A DNA stretch of 64,000 bases from Bacillota bacterium (GCA_022791155.1 JAAVYN010000009.1:1-64000), one strand, 5' to 3'. Shown: positions 47,575-56,496, counted from the stretch's first letter. Notes: generated by a model not told the origin, from the sequence alone. Program-made: numbers and translations.

Positions 47575-48204
47575 CTATTCATCATAATAAACTTTCTTTT
47601 CAACCGCCTCAAACACTTTTGTGATGACATATGTAAGTATAAGATATACGCAGCCTGCAATCACATATGGAAAGAGAGTTGCGTCTCTAACAGCTATTCC
47701 TTTGGCAAACTTGAGTATGTCACTTTGCCCAACGGCATACACAAGAGAGGTGTCTTTTATAAGCGATATAACCTCATTGCCAATTGAGGGCAGTGTCCGT
47801 TTCACAACCTGCGGCAGTATTATCTTCATGTTTATTTGAAGCGGCGAAAACCCAAGTATGCTTGCCGCCTCTCTTTGACCTCTTTCAATGGACTGAATTC
47901 CAGAGCGGAATATCTCTCCAAAATATGCCGCATAGTTCAGCACAAAGGCAAATATTATGGAATTAAATCTTCCCAGATTTATACCTATTGTTGGCAAACC
48001 GAAAAACACAACCATTATTTGAAGCAAAAGCGGCGTTCCACGCAAAACCCATATATAAACCGATGTTATTTTGCTCACAGCTTTGATTCTCGACAACCGA
48101 AGCATTGCCACAACAACGCCCAGAGGAAGAGAAAGAACCAGCGAAAGAAAGAAAACTCCAAGTGTTAAATTCAGCCCTTCTAAAATTTGACCAATATAGC
48201 TCAT
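47575..48204 (-). CDS. Polar amino acid ABC transporter, permease
   Basis: 209 residues from the chosen start, with about five hydrophobic segments. The HisM/GlnP-type EAA loop is visible as REAASILGFSPLQINMKIILPQ near residue 130, where it contacts the ATPase. The N-terminal ILEGLNLTLGVFFLSLVLSLPLG is typical of this family. The ATG at 48204 follows GAAAGGA; a longer frame to 48243 has no site. It probably acts as a homodimer. Confidence 0.92.
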   Translation of the reverse strand: MSYIGQILEGLNLTLGVFFLSLVLSLPLGVVVAMLRLSRIKAVSKITSVYIWVLRGTPLLLQIMVVFFGLPTIGINLGRFNSIIFAFVLNYAAYFGEIFRSGIQSIERGQREAASILGFSPLQINMKIILPQVVKRTLPSIGNEVISLIKDTSLVYAVGQSDILKFAKGIAVRDATLFPYVIAGCVYLILTYVITKVFEAVEKKVYYDE

Positions 48205-48408
48205 ATAATATCCTTTCTTCATTTCGTTTTGAGCCAGCGGCAAAGTGAATTCACATCATTCCCAATCAAAAATCACTTCAATTCGGCCGCCGTTTTCATA
48301 TATATTCAGAAAAACGCTCATTGTGGTGACAAAGTTAAAGACAATTCACATTTTTGAAACAAAAGCGCTTTTTGCCAAAAAACAAAAAACTTTTCATGCA
48401 AGCCAAAA

Positions 48409-48436
48409 TCCAGCCGCCTGAACAAAGACGGCTGGA
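48409..48436 (-). terminator. Hairpin between receptor and permease genes
   Basis: On the minus strand, TCCAGCCG/CGGCTGGA around a 12-base loop, followed by TTTTGG. It lies about 30 bp after the receptor stop. It is likely a partial terminator that makes receptor mRNA more abundant than permease mRNA. Confidence 0.75.
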
Positions 48437-48468
48437 CAGCCTGGCATATGGATAAATTTGAAAACAGA

Positions 48469-49347
48469 TTAAAGCAGTATGTCCTCACTGAACCATTTTT
48501 CAGAGATTTCGGCGCCTTTTCCGTTTTCCTTCAGCTCGTCAAGGGCGCCATTTATGGCCTCAACAAGAGCAGTGTCGTCTTTCCTTGCCCCAATGCCATA
48601 TTCCTCATCGGCAATGTGTTCATCAAGTATTCTATATTGTGTGTCAGGATGGTTTGAAATGTAAAAACGTATGAGAACCTCGTCAGCCACAACGGCGTCA
48701 GTGCGCCCTGCTTCCTGATCCATGAGGCATTCATCATATGTACCAAATGTTACATATTCTCCAAATGAGTCCTTCAGCCCCTCTTTTGACAATATGGCTT
48801 CTTCCGAGCTTGAGCCGGCCTGAGTTGCCACTGTTTTTCCGCCAAGATCGTCAAGTGTTTGAATGTCACTGCTGTCAAGCACAAGGACAATTTGTCTGTT
48901 GTTGAGATATGGCCTTGTGAACAAAACCTGTTCTTTTCTTTTTTCATTGATTGTATAGCCGTTCCACAAAAGATCCACAGTGCCGTTGTTGAGCTCTGTT
49001 TCTTTTGTGTCCCAGTTTATCGGCTGAAACTCAACTTCAACTCCTATAACTTCTCCAACGGCCTTTGCAAGCTCCACATCAAAGCCGGTCAGTTCATTGT
49101 TTTCATCTCTGAAGCCCATTGGCGCAAATGTGTCATCAAGGCCAACAACCACTTTGTCATAGCCCGTTTGGCCATCGTCACTGCTGTCATTGTTGTCATC
49201 GCTTTTGTCAGAATCACTGTTCTGTTCATCTGTCTGATTTGTGTTGTTTTCAGCCGCATTTTTGCTTTTTTGCGAAGATTCGCACCCCGAAAGCATTCCT
49301 ATTGTCATAAAAGCGGCCACAGCTAATGATAAGAATTTAAGTTTCAT
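48469..49347 (-). CDS. Amino acid ABC transporter substrate-binding lipoprotein
   Basis: 292 residues. A signal peptide with lipobox MLSGC (Cys near residue 22) predicts a membrane-anchored lipoprotein. An Asn/Asp/Ser-rich linker follows, then the family 3 solute-binding fold (VGLDDTFAPMGFRDENNELTGFDVELAKAVGEV; DLLWNGYTINEKR; TVATQAGSSSEEA). The Arg and Asp residues usually binding an alpha-amino acid are consistent with polar amino acid uptake, but the actual substrate is not clear. It is the first gene of the importer unit. Confidence 0.92.
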   Translation of the reverse strand: MKLKFLSLAVAAFMTIGMLSGCESSQKSKNAAENNTNQTDEQNSDSDKSDDNNDSSDDGQTGYDKVVVGLDDTFAPMGFRDENNELTGFDVELAKAVGEVIGVEVEFQPINWDTKETELNNGTVDLLWNGYTINEKRKEQVLFTRPYLNNRQIVLVLDSSDIQTLDDLGGKTVATQAGSSSEEAILSKEGLKDSFGEYVTFGTYDECLMDQEAGRTDAVVADEVLIRFYISNHPDTQYRILDEHIADEEYGIGARKDDTALVEAINGALDELKENGKGAEISEKWFSEDILL

Positions 49348-49392
49348 AATTCATTGCCTCCCAATTATACTTTTGTTGTTTTTCACACTATC

Positions 49393-49421
49393 ATACTAAA
49401 GCACTAAAGGAGATTTGTCAA
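49393..49421 (-). promoter_or_regulatory. Promoter of the amino acid importer operon
   Basis: On the minus strand, TTGACA, a 17-base spacer and TAGTAT, about 45 bp upstream of the receptor gene. The remaining 49422-49747 shows no gene. Confidence 0.7.
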
Positions 49422-49747
49422 CCTTCTTGTTAAAATTCGGCAAACAACATTTTCGTGTTCACTTCAGGCTTTTTCTCAAAAGCGATGTATGACATGCCCG
49501 TTTCTGGACATGCAACTTTGCGTTTAATATGCAGCCAAACAACAAGCCCCTCATTTTTCAAAAAAATCAATAAACTCATTTCATATTTCAGCACAAAAAA
49601 CAGAAAATTGCTTAAATGACATTTTTTTCATAAAAAATAAATATAATTGTTTCCCCCAAAACCGTTTAACTGTTGTTTGCTCATGAAAAGCCCCAATCAC
49701 AGTTTCCATTGCCGCATTATTCATGTTTCGACAAAACATACATCAAA

Positions 49748-49788
49748 AAAAACAGAGTTAAAGACAATGTGTCCAAAACTCTGTTTTT
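49748..49788 (-). terminator. Terminator of trmB
   Basis: Arms AAAAAACAGAGTT and AACTCTGTTTTTT around about 15 bases, directly after the trmB stop. A/T runs on both sides make it potentially bidirectional. Confidence 0.85.
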
Positions 49789-49790
49789 TG

Positions 49791-50429
49791 TCATTGTTTT
49801 TTCCAGCGGGCTTCACATCTGTATATGGGGAATCCGTTTTGGGAAAATTTCTCCTCATATTCTGTCATTATGTTGCCCTCAAAATCACTGCTGTGTAAAT
49901 CCAGGCTTATGTTCGAAAGGCTCCAGCCGTCAGCACAAAACTCATTGAGCGAAAATTCAAACAAGATTCGGTTGTCAGTTTTGAAAAATATTTCACCCTC
50001 GGTTCCAAAAAGCTCTTTATATTTTGCAAGAAAGTTTTTGTGAGTGAGCCGCCTTTTCGCCCATTTCTTTTTTGGCCATGGATCACAAAAATTTATGTAT
50101 AGCCTTTTAATTTCTCCTTCAGCAAAAAAGTCCGCCAGTCGCTCCACATCTCCTGGTATGAGGAACACGTTTTTCTGACTTTCGGCAAGTCTTCTTGCGG
50201 CCGCGGCAAGCACAGTTGTTTGCCTGTCAATTCCAACAAAATTCACATCTAAATTGGCGGCGGCATTCTGCGAAATGAAACGGCCCTTTCCACAACCAAT
50301 TTCAACATGCAGCTCCTTGTCATTTTCAAAGAGCTCTTTCCATTTTCCCTTATGTTTTTCAGGCTCATGTATTATATGAAAATTATTTTTCAGCTCTTCC
50401 GCTGCCCATGGCTTCTTGCGTACTCTCAT
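49791..50429 (-). CDS. trmB: tRNA (guanine-N7-)-methyltransferase
   Basis: Makes m7G46 in the tRNA variable loop using SAM. 212 residues. SAM site VEIGCGKGRFISQNA (about 45), FVGIDRQTTVL, and the signature NFCDPWPKKKWAKRRLTHKNFL (about 120). The ATG is preceded by TAAGGAGAATATGTT. The upstream 456-residue gene ends 73 bp before it on the same strand. Confidence 0.95.
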   Translation of the reverse strand: MRVRKKPWAAEELKNNFHIIHEPEKHKGKWKELFENDKELHVEIGCGKGRFISQNAAANLDVNFVGIDRQTTVLAAAARRLAESQKNVFLIPGDVERLADFFAEGEIKRLYINFCDPWPKKKWAKRRLTHKNFLAKYKELFGTEGEIFFKTDNRILFEFSLNEFCADGWSLSNISLDLHSSDFEGNIMTEYEEKFSQNGFPIYRCEARWKKQ

Positions 50430-50502
50430 AACATATTCTCCTTAAAAGTTATTATATCTTCATAATATAATACTACTTTCAGCTTTTTTTAACAATACTT
50501 TG

Positions 50503-51873
50503 TCAATTAATTTTCATAATCCAATATCCATAGCACGGCGAGTTCTCAATTGTTCCCTTGTTCTTCCAAAAATCCATAAATCCCAAGGCTTCCGCTGCTT
50601 TTTTGTCCTTTTGTCCAAAAATTCCGGGCACAGCCAAAAGCAGGCTGTTCTCATTTTTTCCTATCATGATATGTTTATATTTTCTGTCGGCACATATGAC
50701 AAAACTGCTTGTGTTGACGGCGCTTGTGCTTTTTGGCAAAAGCCACAATTCTTCCGGGCAAATTCTCGCCCACACAAAGCCACTGTCCTCAAACGGCTCC
50801 ATTGAGGGATTGTTTTCAAAAATCTCATTTATGTTTTCTCCAAAATCAATCTCAAAGCTTCCTTTTTCATCTTTTGCATCAAAGTTTTTACGGACAAAAC
50901 CGGTGTTTGTGCCGTTCAAAGTATGTTCCTCATGTCCATTAAAAACATATTTTTCATGCTCGTAATCGAAACTTTCTTTCTCATTCGAATCACGTTCCGC
51001 TGTCTCTTGCTCCTCGCGCTCCTTCTTTATGTCCATAACTTCTGACATGGACAAAACACCCATGCTCTCCAGCTTTTTCATCTGCGCATTAAAATTTTTG
51101 ACTATATTTTTGAAAGTGTCGCTGAAATCCTCTTTTTTTGTTTCATTTTCATTTGGTGCAGTCACACTTTCTTTGGCCTGCCCTGATATGTTTTCAACGT
51201 CACCAGCCATGTCGTCACCTTTTTCGCTGCTTCCGCCAACTCCCCATGCAAATATTTTTTCTTTTGGAATTTCCCTGACAAGCTCCTTGAGTTTGTCATT
51301 TGCAGAGGAAGCGTTCAGTTCCTCCATGCATGTTTCTTCAAAAACTTCCTCATGTGCTTCCTCCTGAACTTTTTCATTCGTTTCTTCATTCAATTTTTCA
51401 TTCATTTTTTCACGAACAGTGTTCTTGGCGTTCTTGTCTTCCACAGCTTCTTTTTTTGGCTCCTCTGTTGTTTCAAAACGTTCCACTTCACTGCCAAGCT
51501 TCACTTTCTGCCGCCATTCACGCCGCTTCCCGGCATATCCAACATAACATTCCGAAAGAAACTGCCCGTCTTCACGCCTTCCTCCAACAACAAAAACATC
51601 AAAATTTTCTATCCTTTGTCCACTTTGTCCAACATTGTCTGCCTCAAAATGAACTTCATGTCCCTCACCGGCGTTATAAATGATATTGCCTCCCTCATCA
51701 TTGGCAATTAAATATAAACGATAAAACTCTGGCACGTTTCCTTTTATAATCACTTTGCCTTTTCCATTTTTAATTTCCACAACGCACACAGCCGTTGAGG
51801 CGCCCTGTCTTGAAAAGCTTTCTGTTTCCTGTTTCAATATTATTGTTTTTCTGTCGTATCTTCTGTTATACAT
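50503..51873 (-). CDS. Acidic three-part protein of unknown function
   Basis: 456 residues that I cannot assign to a named family. The N-terminal 120 residues look like a beta-rich domain (CVVEIKNGKGKVIIKGNVPEF, YRLYLIANDEGGNIIYNAG). A strongly charged middle (about 130-330) is full of Glu and Lys with repeated EEAHEE/NEETNEK stretches and is probably helical or disordered. A C-terminal globular part (about 365-456) has FVWARICPEELWLLP and ends near GYWIMKIN. There is no signal peptide or membrane helix. The ATG is followed by an RNA-binding-like RRYDRKT start. The ends look conserved and the middle looks like a spacer, as in a bridging or scaffold protein; that is inference. Confidence 0.75.
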   Translation of the reverse strand: MYNRRYDRKTIILKQETESFSRQGASTAVCVVEIKNGKGKVIIKGNVPEFYRLYLIANDEGGNIIYNAGEGHEVHFEADNVGQSGQRIENFDVFVVGGRREDGQFLSECYVGYAGKRREWRQKVKLGSEVERFETTEEPKKEAVEDKNAKNTVREKMNEKLNEETNEKVQEEAHEEVFEETCMEELNASSANDKLKELVREIPKEKIFAWGVGGSSEKGDDMAGDVENISGQAKESVTAPNENETKKEDFSDTFKNIVKNFNAQMKKLESMGVLSMSEVMDIKKEREEQETAERDSNEKESFDYEHEKYVFNGHEEHTLNGTNTGFVRKNFDAKDEKGSFEIDFGENINEIFENNPSMEPFEDSGFVWARICPEELWLLPKSTSAVNTSSFVICADRKYKHIMIGKNENSLLLAVPGIFGQKDKKAAEALGFMDFWKNKGTIENSPCYGYWIMKIN

Positions 51874-51926
51874 GGCAATACCTCCTTCATCTAAAAAAGT
51901 ATATGCCGGCTAAATATTCCTTATGA

Positions 51927-51956
51927 TTGACAAACTCACATAAAACAAACTATAAT
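51927..51956 (+). promoter_or_regulatory. Promoter of the exporter-rsmA unit
   Basis: TTGACA, an 18-base spacer and TATAAT, 48 bp upstream of the exporter gene, between two divergent genes. Confidence 0.75.
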
Positions 51957-52004
51957 TATGCATATTGAAAATTTAACAATATAATATGAAAGGATTTTTT
52001 GATA

Positions 52005-52508
52005 ATGGCTGAAAACCTTGTGAATTTTTTCATTGAGCGCCTTGGCGGCACTGTGTCAAGAGAAATTATTGTGTTCATAATATCACTGTTTCCTATATTG
52101 GAGCTTCGAGGCGGCATCATTGCGGCATATGCCCTTGGCATGGAGCTGCTTCCATCATTTGTCATCGCCTACATCGGCAACATAATACCAATACCATTCA
52201 TACTCATGCTTATAGCCGCAATTTTCAAGCTTTTGAAGAAAACGCCTTTCAAAAAAATAGTTGAGAAGATCGAGAAAAAGGCCCTTTCCAAAAGCGGTCA
52301 GATAGAAAAATATGGCTATTTTGGGCTTTTTCTGTTTGTGGCAATTCCCCTTCCGGGCACAGGCGGCTGGACTGGTGCACTTTTGGCTGTTTTGCTTGGC
52401 ATGAACAGAAAAAAGTCGTTCCTTGTGATAGCACTTGGAGTGTTCACAGCCGGAATAATAATATCAGCGCTTTCCTTCGGGCTTTTCAGCGCCATAGGCA
52501 TAGGGTGA
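52005..52508 (+). CDS. Small multidrug export-type membrane protein (PF06695-like)
   Basis: 167 residues from ATG 52005 (an upstream in-frame TTG at 51999 is less likely). Four to five hydrophobic segments. SLFPILELRGGIIAAYALGM near residue 29 and FVAIPLPGTGGWTGALLAVLLGM near 112 are characteristic of the Sm_multidrug_ex/YqaA-like group. The family name is historical and the cargo is not established. It lies 6 bp upstream of rsmA, likely cotranscribed. Confidence 0.82.
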   Translation: MAENLVNFFIERLGGTVSREIIVFIISLFPILELRGGIIAAYALGMELLPSFVIAYIGNIIPIPFILMLIAAIFKLLKKTPFKKIVEKIEKKALSKSGQIEKYGYFGLFLFVAIPLPGTGGWTGALLAVLLGMNRKKSFLVIALGVFTAGIIISALSFGLFSAIGIG

Positions 52509-52514
52509 GAGATT

Positions 52515-53399
52515 ATGACAGAACGCATAGCAACGCCACACAAAACAAAAGAAATAATAGAGAAATATAATTTTTGTTTCAAAAAAAATTATGGCCAAAA
52601 CTTTCTCATAGACTCAAATATAATAGACAATATAATAAAAGCGGCCGAAATCACAAAAGATGATTTTGTGATTGAAATTGGCCCCGGAATTGGAAGCCTG
52701 ACTCAGGCACTTGCAGAAAGCGCCGGAAAAGTTGCCGCCGTGGAGATAGACAAAAACCTTATCCCCATATTAAACGATGTTCTTTGTGAATATGACAATC
52801 TGAAAATAATAAACAACGACATACTGAAAATGGACATTTGCTCATTTATCAACGAATATGCCGGCAACCTCAATGTCAAAATTGCCGCCAATCTTCCATA
52901 TTACATCACAAGCCCAATCATAATGGGAATATTGGAAAAAAACATATCTGCCAAAAGCATAACCGTCATGGTTCAAAAGGAGGTTGCCGACAGAATGCAG
53001 TCGCCTCCCGGAACAAAGGATTATGGCGCCCTTTCAGTTGCCGTTCAATATTACTGTGAAGCAAAAACAGCCTTTGTTGTTCCCCACAGCTGCTTCATGC
53101 CAAAGCCAAATGTTGAAAGCGCCGTTATATCCCTAAAACCACGTCCATCTCACATTGAAACAGCCAACAAGGAATTTTTCTTCAATGTTGTGAAATGTGC
53201 CTTTGGACAGCGGCGCAAAACATTGATAAACACGCTTTTCAACACAGGCAATTTTGGTCTGTCAAAAGACGCGCTTCTTGAAGCCATCGCAAATTCCGGC
53301 TTGAATGGACAAATTCGGGGAGAAACGCTGTCGGTTGAACAGTTTGCCGTTCTTTCCAACGAAATTTACAAAAAAATTCAATCTTCTCACAAGTCATAA
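52515..53399 (+). CDS. rsmA: 16S rRNA dimethyladenosine transferase
   Basis: KsgA/RsmA dimethylates the two adjacent adenines near the 3' end of 16S rRNA. 294 residues. KNYGQNFLIDSNII (about 26), SAM site VIEIGPGIGSLTQAL (about 55), and the catalytic NLPYYITSPIIM (about 130). A C-terminal helical domain follows. The ATG is preceded by GGTGAGAG. It follows the exporter gene and is convergent with the ANTAR gene. Confidence 0.95.
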   Translation: MTERIATPHKTKEIIEKYNFCFKKNYGQNFLIDSNIIDNIIKAAEITKDDFVIEIGPGIGSLTQALAESAGKVAAVEIDKNLIPILNDVLCEYDNLKIINNDILKMDICSFINEYAGNLNVKIAANLPYYITSPIIMGILEKNISAKSITVMVQKEVADRMQSPPGTKDYGALSVAVQYYCEAKTAFVVPHSCFMPKPNVESAVISLKPRPSHIETANKEFFFNVVKCAFGQRRKTLINTLFNTGNFGLSKDALLEAIANSGLNGQIRGETLSVEQFAVLSNEIYKKIQSSHKS

Positions 53400-53641
53400 C
53401 TCCTTGCAGTTCATAACCACATATATATAAACACAACAACAGCCGCATGCAGGCACACAAGCTTCAATCTAAAAAGCGTTTCTTCCCTGCAATGCGGCTT
53501 CATAAGTTTCAAAAACAGCATTTCTGAATTTCATTCCATGAAAATCCACATTCATTTTGGATTCATTTTTTCAACATTTTTTTACAAAACAGAATAGCCC
53601 TCAAATTTTTCAAGCCACACAAAGCCACAGTCTGCCTTTGG

Positions 53642-54193
53642 CTAAAGCTTTCCGCCAAACAATATGATCTCTGCCGTTTCAGCCATTTTCAGCCCTTTGT
53701 TCATGCTGTTTTTTTGTATGAACCTGTGGGCTGCGTCTTCTGTTATATTGAAGTTGTTCATGAGCATAAGTTTTGCTTTTTCAATCAAAATTTTGTCATG
53801 CTCACTTCTTGCACTCATGGCATTTTTTGTTTTTGCCGCCATGCGGCCCTCGCTGAAATCAACAATCATGCTGACAGTTCTTATGAGCTCCGATTTGCTC
53901 ACAGGGAGAACAAGGCTGAATATATCATCTTCATCAACAAGCCCGGCTTGCTTCCCTGAAAGCAAAACAAGCATTTCAAAGCCCTCTGGCAAAAGCTCAT
54001 ATATCTCATTGTAGAGCATGCCTCCTATTTTATAGCCGCACAAAACAAGCCCGCCTGCAAACTGATTTGCCCGCCTCAGCACTTCATCCCCCGATGAACA
54101 AACCTCTGTGTTCACAAAACCGCTTTTGACAATTATGTCCCTGAACGCCTCGCCCTTGCCGCGCTCCGAAAATCCAACTATAACATTTTCCAT
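53642..54193 (-). CDS. ANTAR-domain response regulator-like RNA-binding protein
   Basis: About 183 residues. The N-terminal receiver-like domain lacks a clear phospho-Asp motif (VLCGYKIGGMLY stands where the usual DxxLP would be). The C-terminal ANTAR domain is recognisable as LIEKAKLMLMNNFNITEDAAHRFIQKNSMNKG (three helices, about 130-175). ANTAR proteins bind paired RNA hairpins and stop transcription termination in leaders of nitrogen and other genes. It follows glnA on the same strand and probably controls it. I favour the ATG at 54193 after AGGG; an ATG at 54199 is the alternative. Confidence 0.85.
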   Translation of the reverse strand: MENVIVGFSERGKGEAFRDIIVKSGFVNTEVCSSGDEVLRRANQFAGGLVLCGYKIGGMLYNEIYELLPEGFEMLVLLSGKQAGLVDEDDIFSLVLPVSKSELIRTVSMIVDFSEGRMAAKTKNAMSARSEHDKILIEKAKLMLMNNFNITEDAAHRFIQKNSMNKGLKMAETAEIILFGGKL

Positions 54194-54239
54194 ATTCATC
54201 AACCCTAAAAACTGTCTTAAAAAGCTGTCAAAAACAACG

Positions 54240-55568
54240 TCAATATATGTTCAGATATTTCTTAACTTCCCAATCAGTGACATTTTTTCTATATTCATTC
54301 CATTCATGCTTTTTTGCTTCAATATATTTCTGTGATATATGCCGCCCCAAAGCGTTTTGCATGAAAACGTCATTCTCAAACTCGCATATTGCCTCGCCCA
54401 AATCCTTTGGCATTTCGCCAATTGCAAGTTTGCGGCGGCAGTCACTTGACATTTCATATATGTTTTCATTCACGGCTGGTGGCGGCGTCATTTTGTTTTC
54501 TATTCCATCAAGCCCGGCCGAAAGTATCGCCGCGAACTCAAGATATGGGTTGCATGCGGAATCCGGGCACCTGAGCTCAATCCTTGTGGACTGAGGAGCG
54601 CTTTTTGGAATCCTTATCAAATGGCTTCTGTTGGCGGCGCTCCATGCAATATATTGCGGCGCTTCAAGCCCCGACAGCAAACGTTTGTATGAGTTTACAA
54701 CAGGGTTTGTTATAACCGATATTCCGCGCATATGCTTTATCACTCCCGCCATAAACATATATGCCTCTTTGCTGAGGCCAAATTCATCACTGTCATCATG
54801 AAATATATTCACGCCTTTTTTAAGCAGGGATATGTTTGTGTGCATTCCCGAGCCCTCAGCCCCATTGAGCGGCTTTGGCATGAATGACGCGAAAAGCCCG
54901 TTTCTTTGCGCAACTGTTTTGACAACCATTTTGAGCGTCATAATGTCGTCAGCTGTTTTGAGCGCTGGGCCATACTTAAAGTCAACCTCGTGCTGTCCGG
55001 GGGCATTTTCATGATGACTTGTTTCAATTTCAAACCCCATGTCTTCCAATGTCAGGCAAATTTCACGCCGCGCATTCTCTCCAAGATCCGTTGGGCCAAG
55101 ATCAAAATATGAGCCATTGTCATGCGGAACTGTTGTCGGGCGTCCTTCATTGTCCGTTTGAAAAAGGAAAAATTCGCATTCCGGCCCAACATTAAATTCA
55201 TATCCCATGTCAGCCGCCTTTTTCAGCGTTTTTTGCAGTGCATATCTCGGCGAGCCCTCAAAAATTTTTCCGTCAGGCGTGTATAAATCACATATGAACC
55301 TTGCCACCTTGCCATGCTGTGGTCTCCATGGAAATATCACAAATGTGTCCAAATCTGGCTTCAGATACATGTCACTTTCCTCAATGCGCACAAAGCCCTC
55401 TATTGACGAGCCGTCAAGCATGCATTGGCTGTCAAGCGCCTTTTCAAGCTGGCTGACAGTTATAGCCACATTTTTGAAAACGCCGAGTATATCTGTGAAT
55501 TGAAGCCGTATGAATTTGACATCATTTTCGGCAACAAGATCAATTATGTCATCTCTTGTGTATCCCAT
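54240..55568 (-). CDS. glnA: Glutamine synthetase type I
   Basis: ATP-dependent synthesis of glutamine from glutamate and ammonia. 442 residues, GSI-alpha size. Blocks: FVRIEESDMYLKPDLDTF (about 60), NVGPECEFFLF (about 120), the latch ENAPGQHEVDFKY (about 186), MPKPLNGAEGSGMH (about 230), and NRSHLIRIPKS. No adenylylation-loop tyrosine region of the enteric type is evident. The ATG at 55568 follows GGGAGG. Its leader holds a hairpin with a U run, and an ANTAR gene follows, suggesting control by termination. Confidence 0.96.
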   Translation of the reverse strand: MGYTRDDIIDLVAENDVKFIRLQFTDILGVFKNVAITVSQLEKALDSQCMLDGSSIEGFVRIEESDMYLKPDLDTFVIFPWRPQHGKVARFICDLYTPDGKIFEGSPRYALQKTLKKAADMGYEFNVGPECEFFLFQTDNEGRPTTVPHDNGSYFDLGPTDLGENARREICLTLEDMGFEIETSHHENAPGQHEVDFKYGPALKTADDIMTLKMVVKTVAQRNGLFASFMPKPLNGAEGSGMHTNISLLKKGVNIFHDDSDEFGLSKEAYMFMAGVIKHMRGISVITNPVVNSYKRLLSGLEAPQYIAWSAANRSHLIRIPKSAPQSTRIELRCPDSACNPYLEFAAILSAGLDGIENKMTPPPAVNENIYEMSSDCRRKLAIGEMPKDLGEAICEFENDVFMQNALGRHISQKYIEAKKHEWNEYRKNVTDWEVKKYLNIY

Positions 55569-55587
55569 CACTGTTCCTCCCTGTTAT

Positions 55588-55659
55588 AAAAAAATTTGTG
55601 CCACTTCAAGCATACTTTTGCATATGCCCGTGCCCGTTTTTCATTTTTTTAATATTATA
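55588..55659 (-). promoter_or_regulatory. glnA leader with -10 box and attenuator-like hairpin
   Basis: On the minus strand, a TATAAT box (55659-55654) is followed about 20 bases later by a two-part hairpin. The outer GGCAC pairs with GUGGC (one bulge). The inner GCATAT/GTATGC closes a six-base loop GCAAAA. A run of seven U follows at 55594-55588, before the glnA ribosome site. This is the layout of a transcription attenuator. The loop does not match the A1/G4 ANTAR consensus. The rest of 55660-55989 shows no gene. Confidence 0.55.
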
Positions 55660-55989
55660 CTAACACATATGGAAAATATCAGTCAAAACAATTCTTATGG
55701 ATGATGTGTGAAAATTTATTTCCAAAGCAGGCCTGGTTATATATAACCATTTGTTACATAATTATATATGTTTTGCCAAATCCAAAATTTATTTTTTGAG
55801 CTTTTTTGCAGTGGCATTCATGAGCCGTTTTTTGGCTCCGCCAGGCATTTCATTCCTGATTTAGCATTCGCACAAGCAGCTATCTTTTGGGAAATTCAAT
55901 GCCACAAATTCGAAACACACATGTTCATAACATTCAAAAAAACAAAAGCCTCTCCATTTCAGAAGAAGCCTTCAAACGGCGCCAAGCAT

Positions 55990-56328
55990 TCACTTCAGTT
56001 TTTTTGTGTTTTCCCCCTCTTTGCTTTCTATGTCCAAAATCTTCTCAAGCCTGTGCAGTGTCAAGCTCAAATATCCATAGAGTTCATTCAAATTGTCATA
56101 TAAATTATATTTTGGGCGTTCATTGACAATTTCTGTTTTCCCTGTTATATAATCAATGCTCACGTCAAAAAACTCGCTCAACGAAACAAGCGCCTTCACT
56201 GTCAGCGCCGCTGTGCTGCTGTTGAACAACAGCTCCAAACAGCCTTCGCCAAATATGCCTGACAATTCCTCTTTTGAAACGCCTTTCTCCAAAAGCAATG
56301 AATTGAGCCTTTCAGAAAATTCCTCCAT
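55990..56328 (-). CDS. Small XRE-type helix-turn-helix regulator
   Basis: 112 residues. The N-terminal half is an XRE-like five-helix fold (FSERLNSLLLEKGVSKEELS and TVKALVSLSEFFDVSIDYITGKTE, about residues 4-66); the C-terminal third is helical. The recognition-helix region (GIFGEGCLELLFNSSTAAL) is unusual for the family, and DNA binding may be altered. The ATG follows AAGGGAG. It is divergent from the next XRE gene across a 41-bp palindrome. Confidence 0.7.
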   Translation of the reverse strand: MEEFSERLNSLLLEKGVSKEELSGIFGEGCLELLFNSSTAALTVKALVSLSEFFDVSIDYITGKTEIVNERPKYNLYDNLNELYGYLSLTLHRLEKILDIESKEGENTKKLK

Positions 56329-56397
56329 AAAAATTAACTCCCTTCATGAAATTTACAATACACTTTTTAGTTTCGCAATAGTGCATTTTCACCCGAA

Positions 56398-56438
56398 TAG
56401 TTATTTATAACGTATAAATTATACGTTATAAATAACTA
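56398..56438. promoter_or_regulatory. 41-bp perfect inverted repeat between divergent XRE genes
   Basis: Nineteen-base arms around a 3-base centre (56417-56419), with the core TATAACGTATA on each side. A related ATACGTAATAA lies at about 56467 beside the promoter of the next gene, and ATACGT recurs at 56831. It is most likely an operator for one of the XRE proteins; its length suggests two or more dimers. Confidence 0.7.
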
Positions 56439-56459
56439 AAATTCAAGGTTTTAGCGAAC

Positions 56460-56465
56460 TATAAT
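56460..56465 (+). promoter_or_regulatory. -10 box of XRE gene A
   Basis: TATAAT, 32 bp upstream of the ATG, with no good -35 hexamer. Repeated operator-like ATACGT sequence overlaps the start region. Confidence 0.5.
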
Positions 56466-56496
56466 ATACGTAATAATAAAGTAAAAGGGTGAAAAC

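Noticed and set aside
53441..53500. Terminator or structured RNA after rsmA (AGCCGCAT...ATGCGGCT arms)
   Set aside because: The arms pair well, but the loop is long and no U run follows on either strand, so no feature is called.
55600..55646. Canonical two-hairpin ANTAR target in the glnA leader
   Set aside because: Only one clear hairpin, and its loop lacks the A at position 1 and G at position 4 expected for ANTAR binding.
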